NCBI GenBank assembly: GCA_964632545.1
Contig: CAZWBQ010000006.1
Location: 1 to 64,000 of the forward strand
DNA: 64,000 nucleotides
Source of the DNA: UBA7398 sp964632545
GTDB lineage: Bacteria > Actinomycetota > Actinomycetes > Nanopelagicales > Nanopelagicaceae
Direction: 5' to 3'
Every line of letters starts with the position of its first letter. Positions within the stretch are counted from its first letter, which is position 1. The notes under the pieces were generated by a model, which had not been told where the DNA came from, made no database searches, and was given only the letters and a program-made list of their open reading frames with translations. Made by a program: the position numbers and the translations under genes. Positions 24,923 through 34,041 of the stretch are shown here, piece after piece.

Positions 24923-25579
24923 ATGAATTTGCCACTTCCTATGCCTGGAAAAGTCATTGCAGTCGGCTTAAATTACAAAGATCATGCAAAAGAAGCCGGG
25001 GTGCCGCTGCCATTAGCACCAGTCCTATTTACTAAGTGGACTACCTCTCTGATTCCTAATGGCGCAAATATCACTTTACATAAAGGCGTAACTCAACTCG
25101 ATTGGGAAGCTGAATTTGCGGTAGTTATTGGCAAACGGGCCTCACATGTTTCAGAGAGTGATGCTCTTAGCTATGTTTCTGGTTACACCTGCATGAATGA
25201 TGTAACTGATCGTGAAGCACAAACTAAAGATGGCCAATGGGTACGCAGCAAGTCCTACGACACTTATGGCCCAATCGGACCAGTTATCGTGCCAGCCAGC
25301 CAGATTCCAGATCCACATAATTTAAAAATTGAAGCTCGGTTAAATGGCAAGACTATGCAAACTAGCAACACCAGCAACTTAATTTTTAATGTTCCTTATT
25401 TGATTTCGTATATCAGTCAACGCGTTACTTTAGAAGCTGGCGATGTCATCACCACCGGAACTCCGCATGGAGTTGGAACTTTTTACAAACCTCCTATCTT
25501 CATGAAAGATGGCGATGTAATTGAGATCGAAATTGAAAAAATTGGAATTCTGAAGAACCAAGTGGTGGCTGAGAAGTAA
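24923..25579 (+). CDS. fumarylacetoacetate hydrolase family protein (candidate 2,4-diketo-3-deoxy acid hydrolase)
   Basis: A 218-residue single-domain FAH enzyme that cleaves a C-C bond in a 2,4-diketo acid using Mg or Mn. Metal ligands E62 and E64 (WEAEFAVVIG) and D93 (MNDVTDRE) are present, with KSYDTYGPIGP (110-120) and TTGTPHGVG typical of the family. AGAGAGGG precedes the ATG. It is the first gene of a rightward operon and overlaps the SDR gene by one base. In nonphosphorylative L-fucose/L-rhamnose routes such a hydrolase splits 2,4-diketo-3-deoxy acids into pyruvate and lactate, which fits the neighbours; inference. Confidence 0.8.
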   Translation: MNLPLPMPGKVIAVGLNYKDHAKEAGVPLPLAPVLFTKWTTSLIPNGANITLHKGVTQLDWEAEFAVVIGKRASHVSESDALSYVSGYTCMNDVTDREAQTKDGQWVRSKSYDTYGPIGPVIVPASQIPDPHNLKIEARLNGKTMQTSNTSNLIFNVPYLISYISQRVTLEAGDVITTGTPHGVGTFYKPPIFMKDGDVIEIEIEKIGILKNQVVAEK

Positions 25580-26346
25580 TGAGTTACAAGGGTTCAAATC
25601 GGAAGCTTGCCTTAATTACCGGTGGTGCTAATGGAATTGGATTAGCAACCGCCGATAATTTGGCGCAAAAAGGCTACGACCTATTCTTAATTGATAAAGA
25701 TTTGGCAAATTTAGAAGTTGCTAAAACGAGTTTATTAAGACATGGCACAACAGTTGAGGTATTGAACCTTGATCTATCCGATGGCGTAAATGTATTAGAT
25801 GTTTTAACCAAGAAAACTAATGAATTTGAAGTTGATGCGCTAGTAAACAACGCAGGGATAGGTTTTGCGCGAACTGTTGAACAAACGACGCTTGACGAAT
25901 GGGACTTAACTTTTGATGTAAATATCAAAGCTACTTTCATTATGTGCAAAGTGATTGTTCCCCAGATGATTAAAAGAGGCGGCGGAGTAGTTGTTAACGT
26001 CGCATCGGCAGGCGCAGTTGTCGGACTTAAAAATCGGGTCGCTTATTGTGCATCTAAGTCAGCGGTTGTCGGTCTAACAAGATGTATCGCCGCAGACCAC
26101 GCACTTGATGGAATTCGCATTAATGCAATCGCTCCAGGAACCGTTGATTCAACTTGGATTGGACGAATCCTTTCTGATGCACCTGATCCAGTTGCCACTA
26201 GAAAATTAATGGAAGCCCGTCAACTTGATGGCCGTATGGGAACACCGGAAGAAGTTGCACACGGCATCGCATTTTTGTTAAGTCCAGAAGCGCGCTTTGT
26301 GAATGGTTCAGTATTCTCGATGGATGCGGGGTTAACTGCAGTATGA
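25579..26346 (+). CDS. SDR, candidate 2-keto-3-deoxy sugar-acid dehydrogenase
   Basis: A 255-residue classical SDR: TGGANGIG (14-21), NNAG (90-93), S143, Y156 and K160. The tail segment VDSTWIGRILSD, then MEARQLDGRMGTPEEVA and FSMDAGLTAV resembles the subgroup that oxidises 2-keto-3-deoxy-L-fuconate or related acids at C4. Its ATG overlaps the FAH gene stop and its stop overlaps the KDPG aldolase start by four bases, so the three are tightly coupled. SDR then FAH would convert a 2-keto-3-deoxy acid via the 2,4-diketo acid to two C3 units. Substrate is inference. Confidence 0.8.
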   Translation: MSYKGSNRKLALITGGANGIGLATADNLAQKGYDLFLIDKDLANLEVAKTSLLRHGTTVEVLNLDLSDGVNVLDVLTKKTNEFEVDALVNNAGIGFARTVEQTTLDEWDLTFDVNIKATFIMCKVIVPQMIKRGGGVVVNVASAGAVVGLKNRVAYCASKSAVVGLTRCIAADHALDGIRINAIAPGTVDSTWIGRILSDAPDPVATRKLMEARQLDGRMGTPEEVAHGIAFLLSPEARFVNGSVFSMDAGLTAV

Positions 26347-26951
26347 CCAGAACTTTTAACTCTGGCGTAATCGCAGTTATAAGAACTGATAATCCTGATG
26401 ATGCGCTCTTAATTGCGCGCGCGTTAAATGACACTGTTGTAGATTCCATTGAAGTAACACTCACAGTTCCCAACGCAATCGAAGTAATAAAGACCTTGGT
26501 TAGAGAAGGCGTTGAAAGAGTTGGTGCTGGAACTGTAAGGACAGTCGCGCAAGTAAACGAAGTAGCTAAAGTAGGTGGCGAGTTTGTGGTGTCACCACAC
26601 TCAGATCGCGAAGTTATTGAAGCAGCGGTTAAGCATGGGTTGAAAGTAACTCCTGGCGCAGTAACTCCAACTGAGATGGTGCAAGCCATGAAATGGGGCG
26701 CAACAGCAGTAAAGATTTTTCCAATTTGGGCAGTTGGTGGAATGGAATATGTTCGAAGTGTTTTAGAACCACTTCCAGATTTACCGATCGTGGTTTCTGG
26801 CGGTGCCACCCCAGAGGAAGTTAAAGATTATTTGAAACTAGGCGTAAAAGGAGTCTGTTTAGGCGGTGCGCTCTGGAAGCAAGAGATTGTTTCTACCGGG
26901 AGCATTGCAGCCGCGCACGATTACGCAGCTCAAGCACTTTCACGAATGTAG
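26343..26951 (+). CDS. eda: KDPG/KHG aldolase family protein
   Basis: A 202-residue class I aldolase trimer subunit. E37 (EVTL) is the general base, K124 (VKIFP) the Schiff-base lysine; GAGTV (61-65) and TPGAVTPTE bind pyruvate, VSGGA the phosphate end. It cleaves 2-keto-3-deoxy-6-phosphogluconate or related keto acids to pyruvate and an aldehyde. The canonical KFFPA is KIFPI here, so the preferred substrate may differ. It overlaps the SDR upstream and is followed after five bases by the AceE-like gene. No phosphogluconate dehydratase (edd) is nearby, so it is not a classical Entner-Doudoroff pair. Confidence 0.85.
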   Translation: MTRTFNSGVIAVIRTDNPDDALLIARALNDTVVDSIEVTLTVPNAIEVIKTLVREGVERVGAGTVRTVAQVNEVAKVGGEFVVSPHSDREVIEAAVKHGLKVTPGAVTPTEMVQAMKWGATAVKIFPIWAVGGMEYVRSVLEPLPDLPIVVSGGATPEEVKDYLKLGVKGVCLGGALWKQEIVSTGSIAAAHDYAAQALSRM

Positions 26952-26956
26952 TAAAA

Positions 26957-29338
26957 GTGGCGATTAGTAACACTGAACTCGAAAAAATACAGCGGAGAAT
27001 TCTCTGGCTAGCCACGCGAATGATTGATCATGCAAATAATGATCGAATTAATGTTGATGGTTTAAAAGTAGGCGGACATCAAGCCTCTAGCGCATCACTA
27101 GTTACCGTTATGACAGCGCTCTGGTTCAAGTATCTAAAAGCCGATGATCAAGTGAGCGTTAAACCACATGCATCACCTGTACTACACGCTATTAATTATT
27201 TGCTTGGAAATTTAGAGGAGAGTTATTTAACCAAATTACGCGCATTTGGTGGACTACAGTCTTATCCATCGCGTACTAAAGACCCTGACCGCGTAGATTT
27301 TTCAACTGGATCAGTAGGTCTCGGTGCAGCAGCTCCATTATTTAGTGGAGTAACTCGACGATATGTTGACTCGCATTTTGGAGCTCGCCCTAACTCAAAA
27401 TTCATCGCGTTAATTGGCGATGCGGAATTAGATGAAGGAAACATTTGGGAAGCTGTTGCGGATCCAGCCACTACTAATCTTGGCAACGTTCTTTGGATTG
27501 TTGATTTCAACCGACAATCACTTGATCGAGTTATACCCGGCGTGCGGATTCATCAATGGCGGCAACAATTTGAAGCTGCAGGATGGAACGTTGCAGAAGT
27601 AAAGTATGGCCAGAAATTAAAGAATTCATTTAGAGAACAAAATAGTGGACCTTTTCAAGAATGGCTAGATCAAATTCCTAACGAACAGTATCAATCAATT
27701 TTTGGATTAGAGCCAGCGGCTGCACGAGCGCGCTTTTTAGAAGGTGCACCAAGTTCGGTTTTCGATTTTTTTGCCGGCAAAAGTGATGATGAAGTCATGG
27801 AAATCGTGACAGATCTTGGCGGCCATGATTTCACTGCCCTGCTTGAAGAATTAGCTAATTGCGAAAAAGTAATGGATCGGCCAAGCGTAATTTTCGCGTA
27901 CACGGTTAAAGGTTGGGGCTTGCCACTTGCTGGTAATCCAAGAAACCATAGCGCAGCTTTAAATTCCACACAGATCTCTGAATTCAGAAAAGAATTAGAA
28001 TTAGATTTAGAAACCGAATGGAACCCGTTTGAATCCAATTCAGATTTAGGCAAAATTTGCCAAAGCCGTAAAACTGATTTACAGCGAAGTAATCAAGTGG
28101 CTACGATTGAATGCAACATCCCCGATAGTTCAAAATTACAATTTAAATCTAGCAATTCAACGCAAGAAGCGTTTGGACGAATATTAACTACACTTTCTCG
28201 AGATTCTGAGCTTGCAAAATATATTGTTACAACTGCCCCAGATGTAGCCACTTCAACAAATCTTGGCGGTTTTATAAATAGAGTTGGTGTTTTTTCTCCG
28301 ATCGAAAAGCGAGCTTGGAATGTAGATCCAGTTTTAAAATGGGCAGAAGGACCAACTGGACAACATATCGAACTTGGCATAAGTGAGATGAATTTATTTA
28401 TGCTTTTAGGGGCGCTCGGTTTGTCGGATGTCCACTCGGGACAAAAATTGATTCCAATCGGGACCGTTTATGATCCCTTTGTCCTTCGTGGACTAGATTC
28501 ACTTCTGCACGGTGTTTACTCAGAGTCTAGATTTATTATTGCTGGCACACCTTCTGGCGTAACGCTCGCACCTGAAGGCGGCGCGCATCAATCCTCAATC
28601 ACTGCATCGGTAGGAATCGAACTCCCAGGGATGGTTTTGATCGAACCTTCATATGCAACTGCGTTAGATTGGCTGTTATGTGACGCAATTTCTAGCGTAG
28701 CTACTTTAACTTTGAAGAATAAAAAGGAAGTGGTTTATTATTTCCGGCTCTCAACTAGAGCCGTGGCGCAAGACCCTTTTGAGAAAGCCAAGGATCGAAT
28801 CGGCGAAGAAAATCTACGGAATCAAGTATTAAACGGGGCCTATCAGCTAATTGATGGGAAAGTTGCGCTGCAAGAATTAGGAATTGAATCTGCATTTGCA
28901 CCTGAAATTAATTTAGTTTCAACTGGAGTAGTAATACCTGAAGTGCTAGCAGCAGCTCAGCAGTTGACCGAAAAAGGAATTATCGCAAACGTCGTTGATG
29001 TGGTTAGCCCAAGTCGAATTTTCCAAAACTGGCAGAGTTCAACAAAAAATGCAATTCAAGATATAAGCCACTTACAAGGTTCTAATTTCATAGAAACTTT
29101 AATTTCAAATAAAAATCCAATTGTTTCTGTTCACGATGCATCTTCGCATGCAATGGCTTGGCTTGGATCCGCTTTAGGTGTGCACCAGATTTCATTAGGA
29201 GTTGACGCTTTTGGACAATCCGGAACGATTCCAGATCTATATCGAATTAATCAGCTCGATACTGAATCAATAGTTAAGGCTGCTACATATGCAATTGCAA
29301 AGAAAGAAATGGCAACGAGTGTAGGTAAAAATGTCTAA
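26957..29338 (+). CDS. AceE/transketolase-like ThDP enzyme
   Basis: A 793-residue single-chain ThDP protein with the three-domain order of transketolase and homodimeric pyruvate dehydrogenase E1. KPHASP (70-75) holds an active-site His, GDAELDEGN (154-162) the Mg/ThDP motif, and the middle domain has ELGISEMNL with the catalytic Glu near residue 480. It is about 90 residues shorter than AceE and lacks the AceE N-terminal region that docks to E2. It starts with GTG and overlaps the next gene. The preceding aldolase and following dehydrogenase and PPDK suggest it handles pyruvate, hydroxypyruvate or a keto sugar acid; the reaction is not known to me. Confidence 0.7.
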   Translation: MAISNTELEKIQRRILWLATRMIDHANNDRINVDGLKVGGHQASSASLVTVMTALWFKYLKADDQVSVKPHASPVLHAINYLLGNLEESYLTKLRAFGGLQSYPSRTKDPDRVDFSTGSVGLGAAAPLFSGVTRRYVDSHFGARPNSKFIALIGDAELDEGNIWEAVADPATTNLGNVLWIVDFNRQSLDRVIPGVRIHQWRQQFEAAGWNVAEVKYGQKLKNSFREQNSGPFQEWLDQIPNEQYQSIFGLEPAAARARFLEGAPSSVFDFFAGKSDDEVMEIVTDLGGHDFTALLEELANCEKVMDRPSVIFAYTVKGWGLPLAGNPRNHSAALNSTQISEFRKELELDLETEWNPFESNSDLGKICQSRKTDLQRSNQVATIECNIPDSSKLQFKSSNSTQEAFGRILTTLSRDSELAKYIVTTAPDVATSTNLGGFINRVGVFSPIEKRAWNVDPVLKWAEGPTGQHIELGISEMNLFMLLGALGLSDVHSGQKLIPIGTVYDPFVLRGLDSLLHGVYSESRFIIAGTPSGVTLAPEGGAHQSSITASVGIELPGMVLIEPSYATALDWLLCDAISSVATLTLKNKKEVVYYFRLSTRAVAQDPFEKAKDRIGEENLRNQVLNGAYQLIDGKVALQELGIESAFAPEINLVSTGVVIPEVLAAAQQLTEKGIIANVVDVVSPSRIFQNWQSSTKNAIQDISHLQGSNFIETLISNKNPIVSVHDASSHAMAWLGSALGVHQISLGVDAFGQSGTIPDLYRINQLDTESIVKAATYAIAKKEMATSVGKNV

Positions 29339-30242
29339 AACTACTCATAACATTTGGTGCCAATGGGACGACTTGAAGGTCCCGAATGGGTTTAAGTTAA
29401 CTGCAAAACCTATAGCAGAAATGACCAGCACTGAATTATCGGAGATAACTTATTATGTCCCGCAATACATGGCTGGAACTCCGGCGCTAGCCTGGATTCC
29501 GAAACTTCCAAACCTTCAAATAGTGCAATTACTAAACGCTGGTTATGACGATGCAATCTCATATCTGCGGCCCGGGTTAGCGTTATGTAACGCCAGAGGT
29601 GTACACGATTATTCAACAGCGGAGCTTGCTTTATCCCTAATGCTTGCAAAATTAAGATTAATCCCAGAATTTAGTGCAAATCAAAATTTAGGGAAATGGG
29701 AGCATAAAACTACCGGTTCGGTTGCAGATAAGACAGTTGCAATTGTTGGTTACGGCTCTATTGGTAAAACTTTTGAAAGCCTAATTCAAAATTTTCCAAT
29801 TACAATTCTTAGGTTTGCTCAAACTTCAAGAGAAAACGTTATTGCGATTTCGGAGATTAACAAGTATTTACCAGAGATTGACGTAGTTGTTTTAATAGTT
29901 CCGTTGACTGAAACGACTAAACATTTATTTAATAAAGAACGATTTGAACTTATGAAAAAGGGATCTCTTATTATTAATGTAGCCCGTGGCGGCGTAGTAA
30001 ATACTGATGACTTATTAGCGGCTTTGAGAAGCGGACATATTTTAGCGGCCGTAGACGTAACTGACCCAGAGCCACTTCCTAGTGATCATCCACTGTGGAA
30101 AGAAAAAAATATCTTAATAGTTCCGCATGTTGGTGGCGATTCAGCATCTTTTGAACCCAGAGCAAGAAAGCTTATCTCTGAACAATTATTAAGAATTTCA
30201 CAAGATAAACCGATGATTAATCAGATTGCGTGGGAAAAATGA
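29331..30242 (+). CDS. D-isomer-specific 2-hydroxyacid dehydrogenase (second paralogue)
   Basis: A 303-residue NAD(P)-dependent dehydrogenase. GYGSIG near residue 141 is the cofactor loop; Arg in VARGG near 221, Glu in TDPEP and His in VPHVGG near 266 complete the active site. It differs strongly from the paralogue at 23.8 kb and is closer to glyoxylate/hydroxypyruvate-reductase types with a short N-terminal domain. It overlaps the AceE-like gene by eight bases and the next gene by four, so it is part of the rightward operon. Likely interconverts a 2-oxoacid and D-2-hydroxyacid produced by the ThDP enzyme. Confidence 0.8.
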   Translation: MSKTTHNIWCQWDDLKVPNGFKLTAKPIAEMTSTELSEITYYVPQYMAGTPALAWIPKLPNLQIVQLLNAGYDDAISYLRPGLALCNARGVHDYSTAELALSLMLAKLRLIPEFSANQNLGKWEHKTTGSVADKTVAIVGYGSIGKTFESLIQNFPITILRFAQTSRENVIAISEINKYLPEIDVVVLIVPLTETTKHLFNKERFELMKKGSLIINVARGGVVNTDDLLAALRSGHILAAVDVTDPEPLPSDHPLWKEKNILIVPHVGGDSASFEPRARKLISEQLLRISQDKPMINQIAWEK

Positions 30243-30559
30243 AATTTGCAGTTATGGTGGTTTTTAAAGTTCTGGAAGATAAAATCGCAGAATTTAGTGA
30301 GGCACTTATTTGGCATAGCGAAAATACCTGGACTGAAGCTGGTTCGATAAAGTTTGTGATATATGTAGATGAAGTAGACCCATCTATTTTCTATTTATAC
30401 GAACTTTACGAAAATCGTAGTGAATTTGAAAAACATACTAAAACGGATTACATCTCGGTATTTAGCGCTAAAGCAAAACCATTACTTCGAGAACCATCAC
30501 AGATATTCCGCGGCGTTCCGCTTGTACCTAATCCAAAGTCAGAGAAGGGCAAAATATGA
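30239..30559 (+). CDS. antibiotic-biosynthesis-monooxygenase (ABM/YgiN) domain protein
   Basis: A 106-residue alpha+beta barrel protein of the dimeric ferredoxin-like ABM family: VMVVFKVLEDKIAEF, then FVIYVDEVDPSIFYLYELYE and FEKHTKTDY follow the family pattern. The ATG at 30239 overlaps the upstream stop (ATGA); an in-frame GTG nine bases earlier is less likely. The stop likewise overlaps PPDK (ATGA). Such small proteins in sugar operons include quinol monooxygenases and rhamnose/fucose mutarotase-like enzymes; which applies here is uncertain. Confidence 0.65.
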   Translation: MKFAVMVVFKVLEDKIAEFSEALIWHSENTWTEAGSIKFVIYVDEVDPSIFYLYELYENRSEFEKHTKTDYISVFSAKAKPLLREPSQIFRGVPLVPNPKSEKGKI

Positions 30560-33267
30560 GCGCAAAATATATTCACCCGTTCTCTTTTGGAGATCGGAGT
30601 AAATCCGATTTATTAGGCGGTAAAGGTGCAAATCTTGCGGAAATGGTGAAGATTGGGTTACCAGTGCCGCCCGGCTTCACAATTACAACGTTAGCCTGTC
30701 GTGAATTCCTGTTAACTGGCGAGATTCCAAGTTCCTTACCTCAGGAACTTGAAGCAGCGCTATCAAACTTGGAGAAGGAGTTAGGTAAAAAGTTCGGTGA
30801 TCCGAAGAATCCGCTTTTAGTGTCTGTTCGTTCTGGGGCTAAATTTTCAATGCCGGGCATGATGGAAACGGTATTAAATGTTGGCATGACGCCAGAAGTT
30901 GCACATGCGCTGGCAGAACAGACCGGTAATCCAAAATTTGCTTGGGATTGTTATCGCAGGTTTGTTGACATGTATGGCCGAATTGTTTGTGAAGTTCCAC
31001 AGAGCGAATTTCATAAAATTCAACAACGGGTATTGAATGTTTTTGGCGTAGCTGCAATCTCCGATTTAGATGTTGATGGACTCCAAGCACTTACCGATGG
31101 ATATATTAAAGAGACTGAAGCTCTCACAGGGGAAACTTTCCCAATCGATCCCAGAGAACATTTAACAAGATCAGTACAGGCAGTGTTTCACTCTTGGAAC
31201 TCAGAACGTGCCCAACTTTATCGGCAACGTGAAAGAATTCCTTCCGATCTAGGTACTGCCGTAAATGTGCAGTCGATGATTTTTGGCAATCTAAGTGATG
31301 ATTCCGGAACTGGGGTTGCATTCACTAGAGACCCTGCAACCGGTGAAACTGGTAGTTATGGTGACTATTTAGTTAGAGCACAGGGCGAAGATGTTGTCGC
31401 TGGCATTCGAAATACTATGTCGTTAGACGATATGGGCAAAGAATTTCCAAAAGTACATGCAGAATTAGAAAAGGTAATGTCCAATCTTGAATCTCATTAT
31501 CGAGATCTCTGCGATATTGAATTTACCGTTGAAAAAGGCAAGTTATGGATTCTGCAGACCCGCGTGGGAAAACGGACTGCTGAAGCAGCTTTTAGGATTG
31601 CGGTTCAGTTAGTCGATGAAGGAAAAATAACGATAGATGAAGCGCTAACTAGAGTCGGCGGCGCACAACTTGCGCAGTTAATGTTTCCACAATTTGATTT
31701 ACGCGGATCGGTTAAAGAATTGGCTCGAGGAATTCCAGCTTCACCAGGAGCAGCAGTGGGTGCGGTGGTTTTTGATTCAAAACGTGCACTAGATGCATCG
31801 CGTGATGGTAAGAAAGTTATTTTAGTTCGCCGCGAAACAAGTCCAGATGACTTAGTGGGGATGGTTGCTGCGCAAGGAATATTAACTAGTCGCGGCGGAA
31901 AAACGTCTCATGCTGCAGTAGTTGCACGCGGTATGGGAAAAACTGCAGTATGTGGAACTGAAAGTATTACTGTTAATGAGAGCGGTGGCTTTTTTACAGT
32001 TGGCGGCGAGAGTGTTTACGAAGGAGAAGTTATTTCAATTGACGGTTCTACCGGCGCCGTTTATCTAGACGAACTTCCAGTTGTTGCCTCTCCAGTCACT
32101 TCATATTTAGAAGGTTTGCTTTCTTCAGCAAGTGATGAAGCTTCACCAGTTGTTAAAGCAGTAGATCGAATTTTGACGCATGCAGACAAAATTCGACGGC
32201 TAGAAGTTCGGGCAAATGCTGATACGCCAGAAGATGCAATTAGAGCACGAATTCTCGGCGCTGAAGGTGTGGGACTTTGTAGGACTGAACATATGTTTCT
32301 TGGACCAAGAAGGTCATATGTTGAGCGATTGGTTTTGGCGGAGAACGAAGATGTGCAACGCGGCGTAATTGGTGAAATGGAAGTATTGCAGCGAGCGGAT
32401 TTCGTAGGAATCATGATGGCAATGTCTGGATTAGCAGTAACGGTTCGTTTGCTTGATCCACCGCTCCATGAATTCTTGCCGCCACTTGCTGAGCTAACTG
32501 CAAATATGTCTAGGGCTGAAGCGTTAAATAGTGAGATTTCAGCGCGAGATAGCGCAGTTTTTGCAGCGGTTAAACGAATGCATGAATCAAACCCAATGCT
32601 TGGACTTCGCGGCGTTCGTCTAGGCATTTTGATTCCAGAGCTATACAAAATGCAGGTTCGAGCTTTAGTACATGCGCTAATTGAAGTTCGTAAATTGGGT
32701 CATGATCCAAAGCCAGAAGTAATGATTCCGTTAGTTGCGACGCAACGCGAACTACTGTACCTGCGCGAATCTTTGGAAGATGAAATTAGTAAAACCCTAA
32801 AAGGAACCGGGCAAAGTGCAACGATTCCAATTGGAACCATGATTGAAACGCCTCGAGCTGCAATCACTGCAGAACGGTTAGGTGTTTATGCTGACTTCTT
32901 CTCGTTTGGTACAAATGATTTAACTCAACTAACTTGGGCATTTAGTCGCGATGATGTTGAGTCATCATTCTTGCCAAGATATCTCGATTTGGAACTTTTA
33001 CCATTTAACCCATTTGAATCGCTGGATCAAGCTGGAGTAGGAATTTTAGTTAAAACGGCTACCGACCAAGCTCGTTCTATTAGAGCCGATTTCAAAATTG
33101 GTGTATGCGGTGAACACGGTGGCGATCCGTCCAGCATTCATTTCTTCGACAAGATCGGGCTGGACTATGTTTCTTGCTCACCATATCGAGTACCGGTTGC
33201 AAGACTTGAAAGTGGTAGGGCAGTTGTACAAACAGATGGCGTTAATGCAAGTCTAACCCTTGGTTAA
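30556..33267 (+). CDS. ppdK: pyruvate, phosphate dikinase
   Basis: Interconverts pyruvate + ATP + Pi and PEP + AMP + PPi. At 903 residues it has the full layout: N-terminal nucleotide-binding domain (GGKGANLAEM at 22-31), central swivelling domain with the phospho-histidine in GGKTSHAAVVARG (about 455), and C-terminal PEP/pyruvate TIM barrel with C851 in GVCGEHGG. It closes the rightward operon, overlapping the ABM gene by four bases. Its position at the end of a route that releases pyruvate suggests a gluconeogenic role, making PEP from sugar-acid-derived pyruvate. Confidence 0.95.
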   Translation: MSAKYIHPFSFGDRSKSDLLGGKGANLAEMVKIGLPVPPGFTITTLACREFLLTGEIPSSLPQELEAALSNLEKELGKKFGDPKNPLLVSVRSGAKFSMPGMMETVLNVGMTPEVAHALAEQTGNPKFAWDCYRRFVDMYGRIVCEVPQSEFHKIQQRVLNVFGVAAISDLDVDGLQALTDGYIKETEALTGETFPIDPREHLTRSVQAVFHSWNSERAQLYRQRERIPSDLGTAVNVQSMIFGNLSDDSGTGVAFTRDPATGETGSYGDYLVRAQGEDVVAGIRNTMSLDDMGKEFPKVHAELEKVMSNLESHYRDLCDIEFTVEKGKLWILQTRVGKRTAEAAFRIAVQLVDEGKITIDEALTRVGGAQLAQLMFPQFDLRGSVKELARGIPASPGAAVGAVVFDSKRALDASRDGKKVILVRRETSPDDLVGMVAAQGILTSRGGKTSHAAVVARGMGKTAVCGTESITVNESGGFFTVGGESVYEGEVISIDGSTGAVYLDELPVVASPVTSYLEGLLSSASDEASPVVKAVDRILTHADKIRRLEVRANADTPEDAIRARILGAEGVGLCRTEHMFLGPRRSYVERLVLAENEDVQRGVIGEMEVLQRADFVGIMMAMSGLAVTVRLLDPPLHEFLPPLAELTANMSRAEALNSEISARDSAVFAAVKRMHESNPMLGLRGVRLGILIPELYKMQVRALVHALIEVRKLGHDPKPEVMIPLVATQRELLYLRESLEDEISKTLKGTGQSATIPIGTMIETPRAAITAERLGVYADFFSFGTNDLTQLTWAFSRDDVESSFLPRYLDLELLPFNPFESLDQAGVGILVKTATDQARSIRADFKIGVCGEHGGDPSSIHFFDKIGLDYVSCSPYRVPVARLESGRAVVQTDGVNASLTLG

Positions 33268-34035
33268 TTATTTAATTGAGTGACCAGGGATAGATGAGAT
33301 TAATTTTTTTGTGTAATCCTCTTTTGGATTATTAAAAATTTCTTCAGATTTACCTGATTCAACAAAGACGCCATCTTTCATTACATATACGTAATCAGAG
33401 AGATATCTAATTACACCCAAGTCATGCGAAACCAGAACAATAGATAATCCCTTTTTTATTAGTTCATTAAATAATCCGAGAAGTTGGGCTTGCGCACTCT
33501 GATCAATTGCAGAGGTGGGTTCATCGGCAATAAGAACGCTAGGTTGGGCCGAAAGCGCCCGTGCCACACTAGCTCTTTGACGTTGACCACCCGATAACTT
33601 ACTTGGGAATTTTTGCGCATCTAGATTGCTGATGCCCATACTTTCAAGTAAATCTAGCGCCGCTACTTTTGCTGCTTTCTTATCCAATCCTTGATGTTGG
33701 CGAATTGCTTCAGCTATAGCTTTAATAATACGCATTCGTGGATTCAAACTTCCATATGGATCTTGAAAAACCATCTGTACTTCTTTGCGAAGCGCACCTT
33801 CATAGGTGTTCTTACCGTTTTGAATTGGCTTTTCCATGAAAGTAACAGAACCAGATGTTGGTAATTGCAGACCCGAAAGAACTCGAGCAAAAGTTGATTT
33901 ACCACTTCCGGATTCACCGACAATGCCGATTGTTTGACCTTTTGGCAAAACAAAATCTACATGGTCAACTGCTTTAATAATGTCACCATAAGAATCAAAA
34001 GTTACTGACACATTTTTAGCTTCGATAATATTCAA
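33268..34035 (-). CDS. oligopeptide/dipeptide-type ABC transporter ATP-binding protein (DppF-like)
   Basis: A 255-residue ABC ATPase. Walker A GESGSGKST (40-48), signature LSGGQRQR (about 148), Walker B VLIADEPTSAID (about 165) and the switch His in VSHDLG are intact. It lacks the usual C-terminal cysteine-rich oligopeptide extension, which its partner has. Last gene of a leftward five-gene Opp/Dpp-type operon; convergent with PPDK with no gap. Confidence 0.9.
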   Translation of the reverse strand: MNIIEAKNVSVTFDSYGDIIKAVDHVDFVLPKGQTIGIVGESGSGKSTFARVLSGLQLPTSGSVTFMEKPIQNGKNTYEGALRKEVQMVFQDPYGSLNPRMRIIKAIAEAIRQHQGLDKKAAKVAALDLLESMGISNLDAQKFPSKLSGGQRQRASVARALSAQPSVLIADEPTSAIDQSAQAQLLGLFNELIKKGLSIVLVSHDLGVIRYLSDYVYVMKDGVFVESGKSEEIFNNPKEDYTKKLISSIPGHSIK

Positions 34036-34041
34036 GTATCG

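Noticed and set aside
26343..26951. Classical Entner-Doudoroff operon because of the KDPG aldolase
   Set aside because: No phosphogluconate dehydratase or glucose-6-phosphate dehydrogenase is near; neighbours are sugar-acid enzymes.
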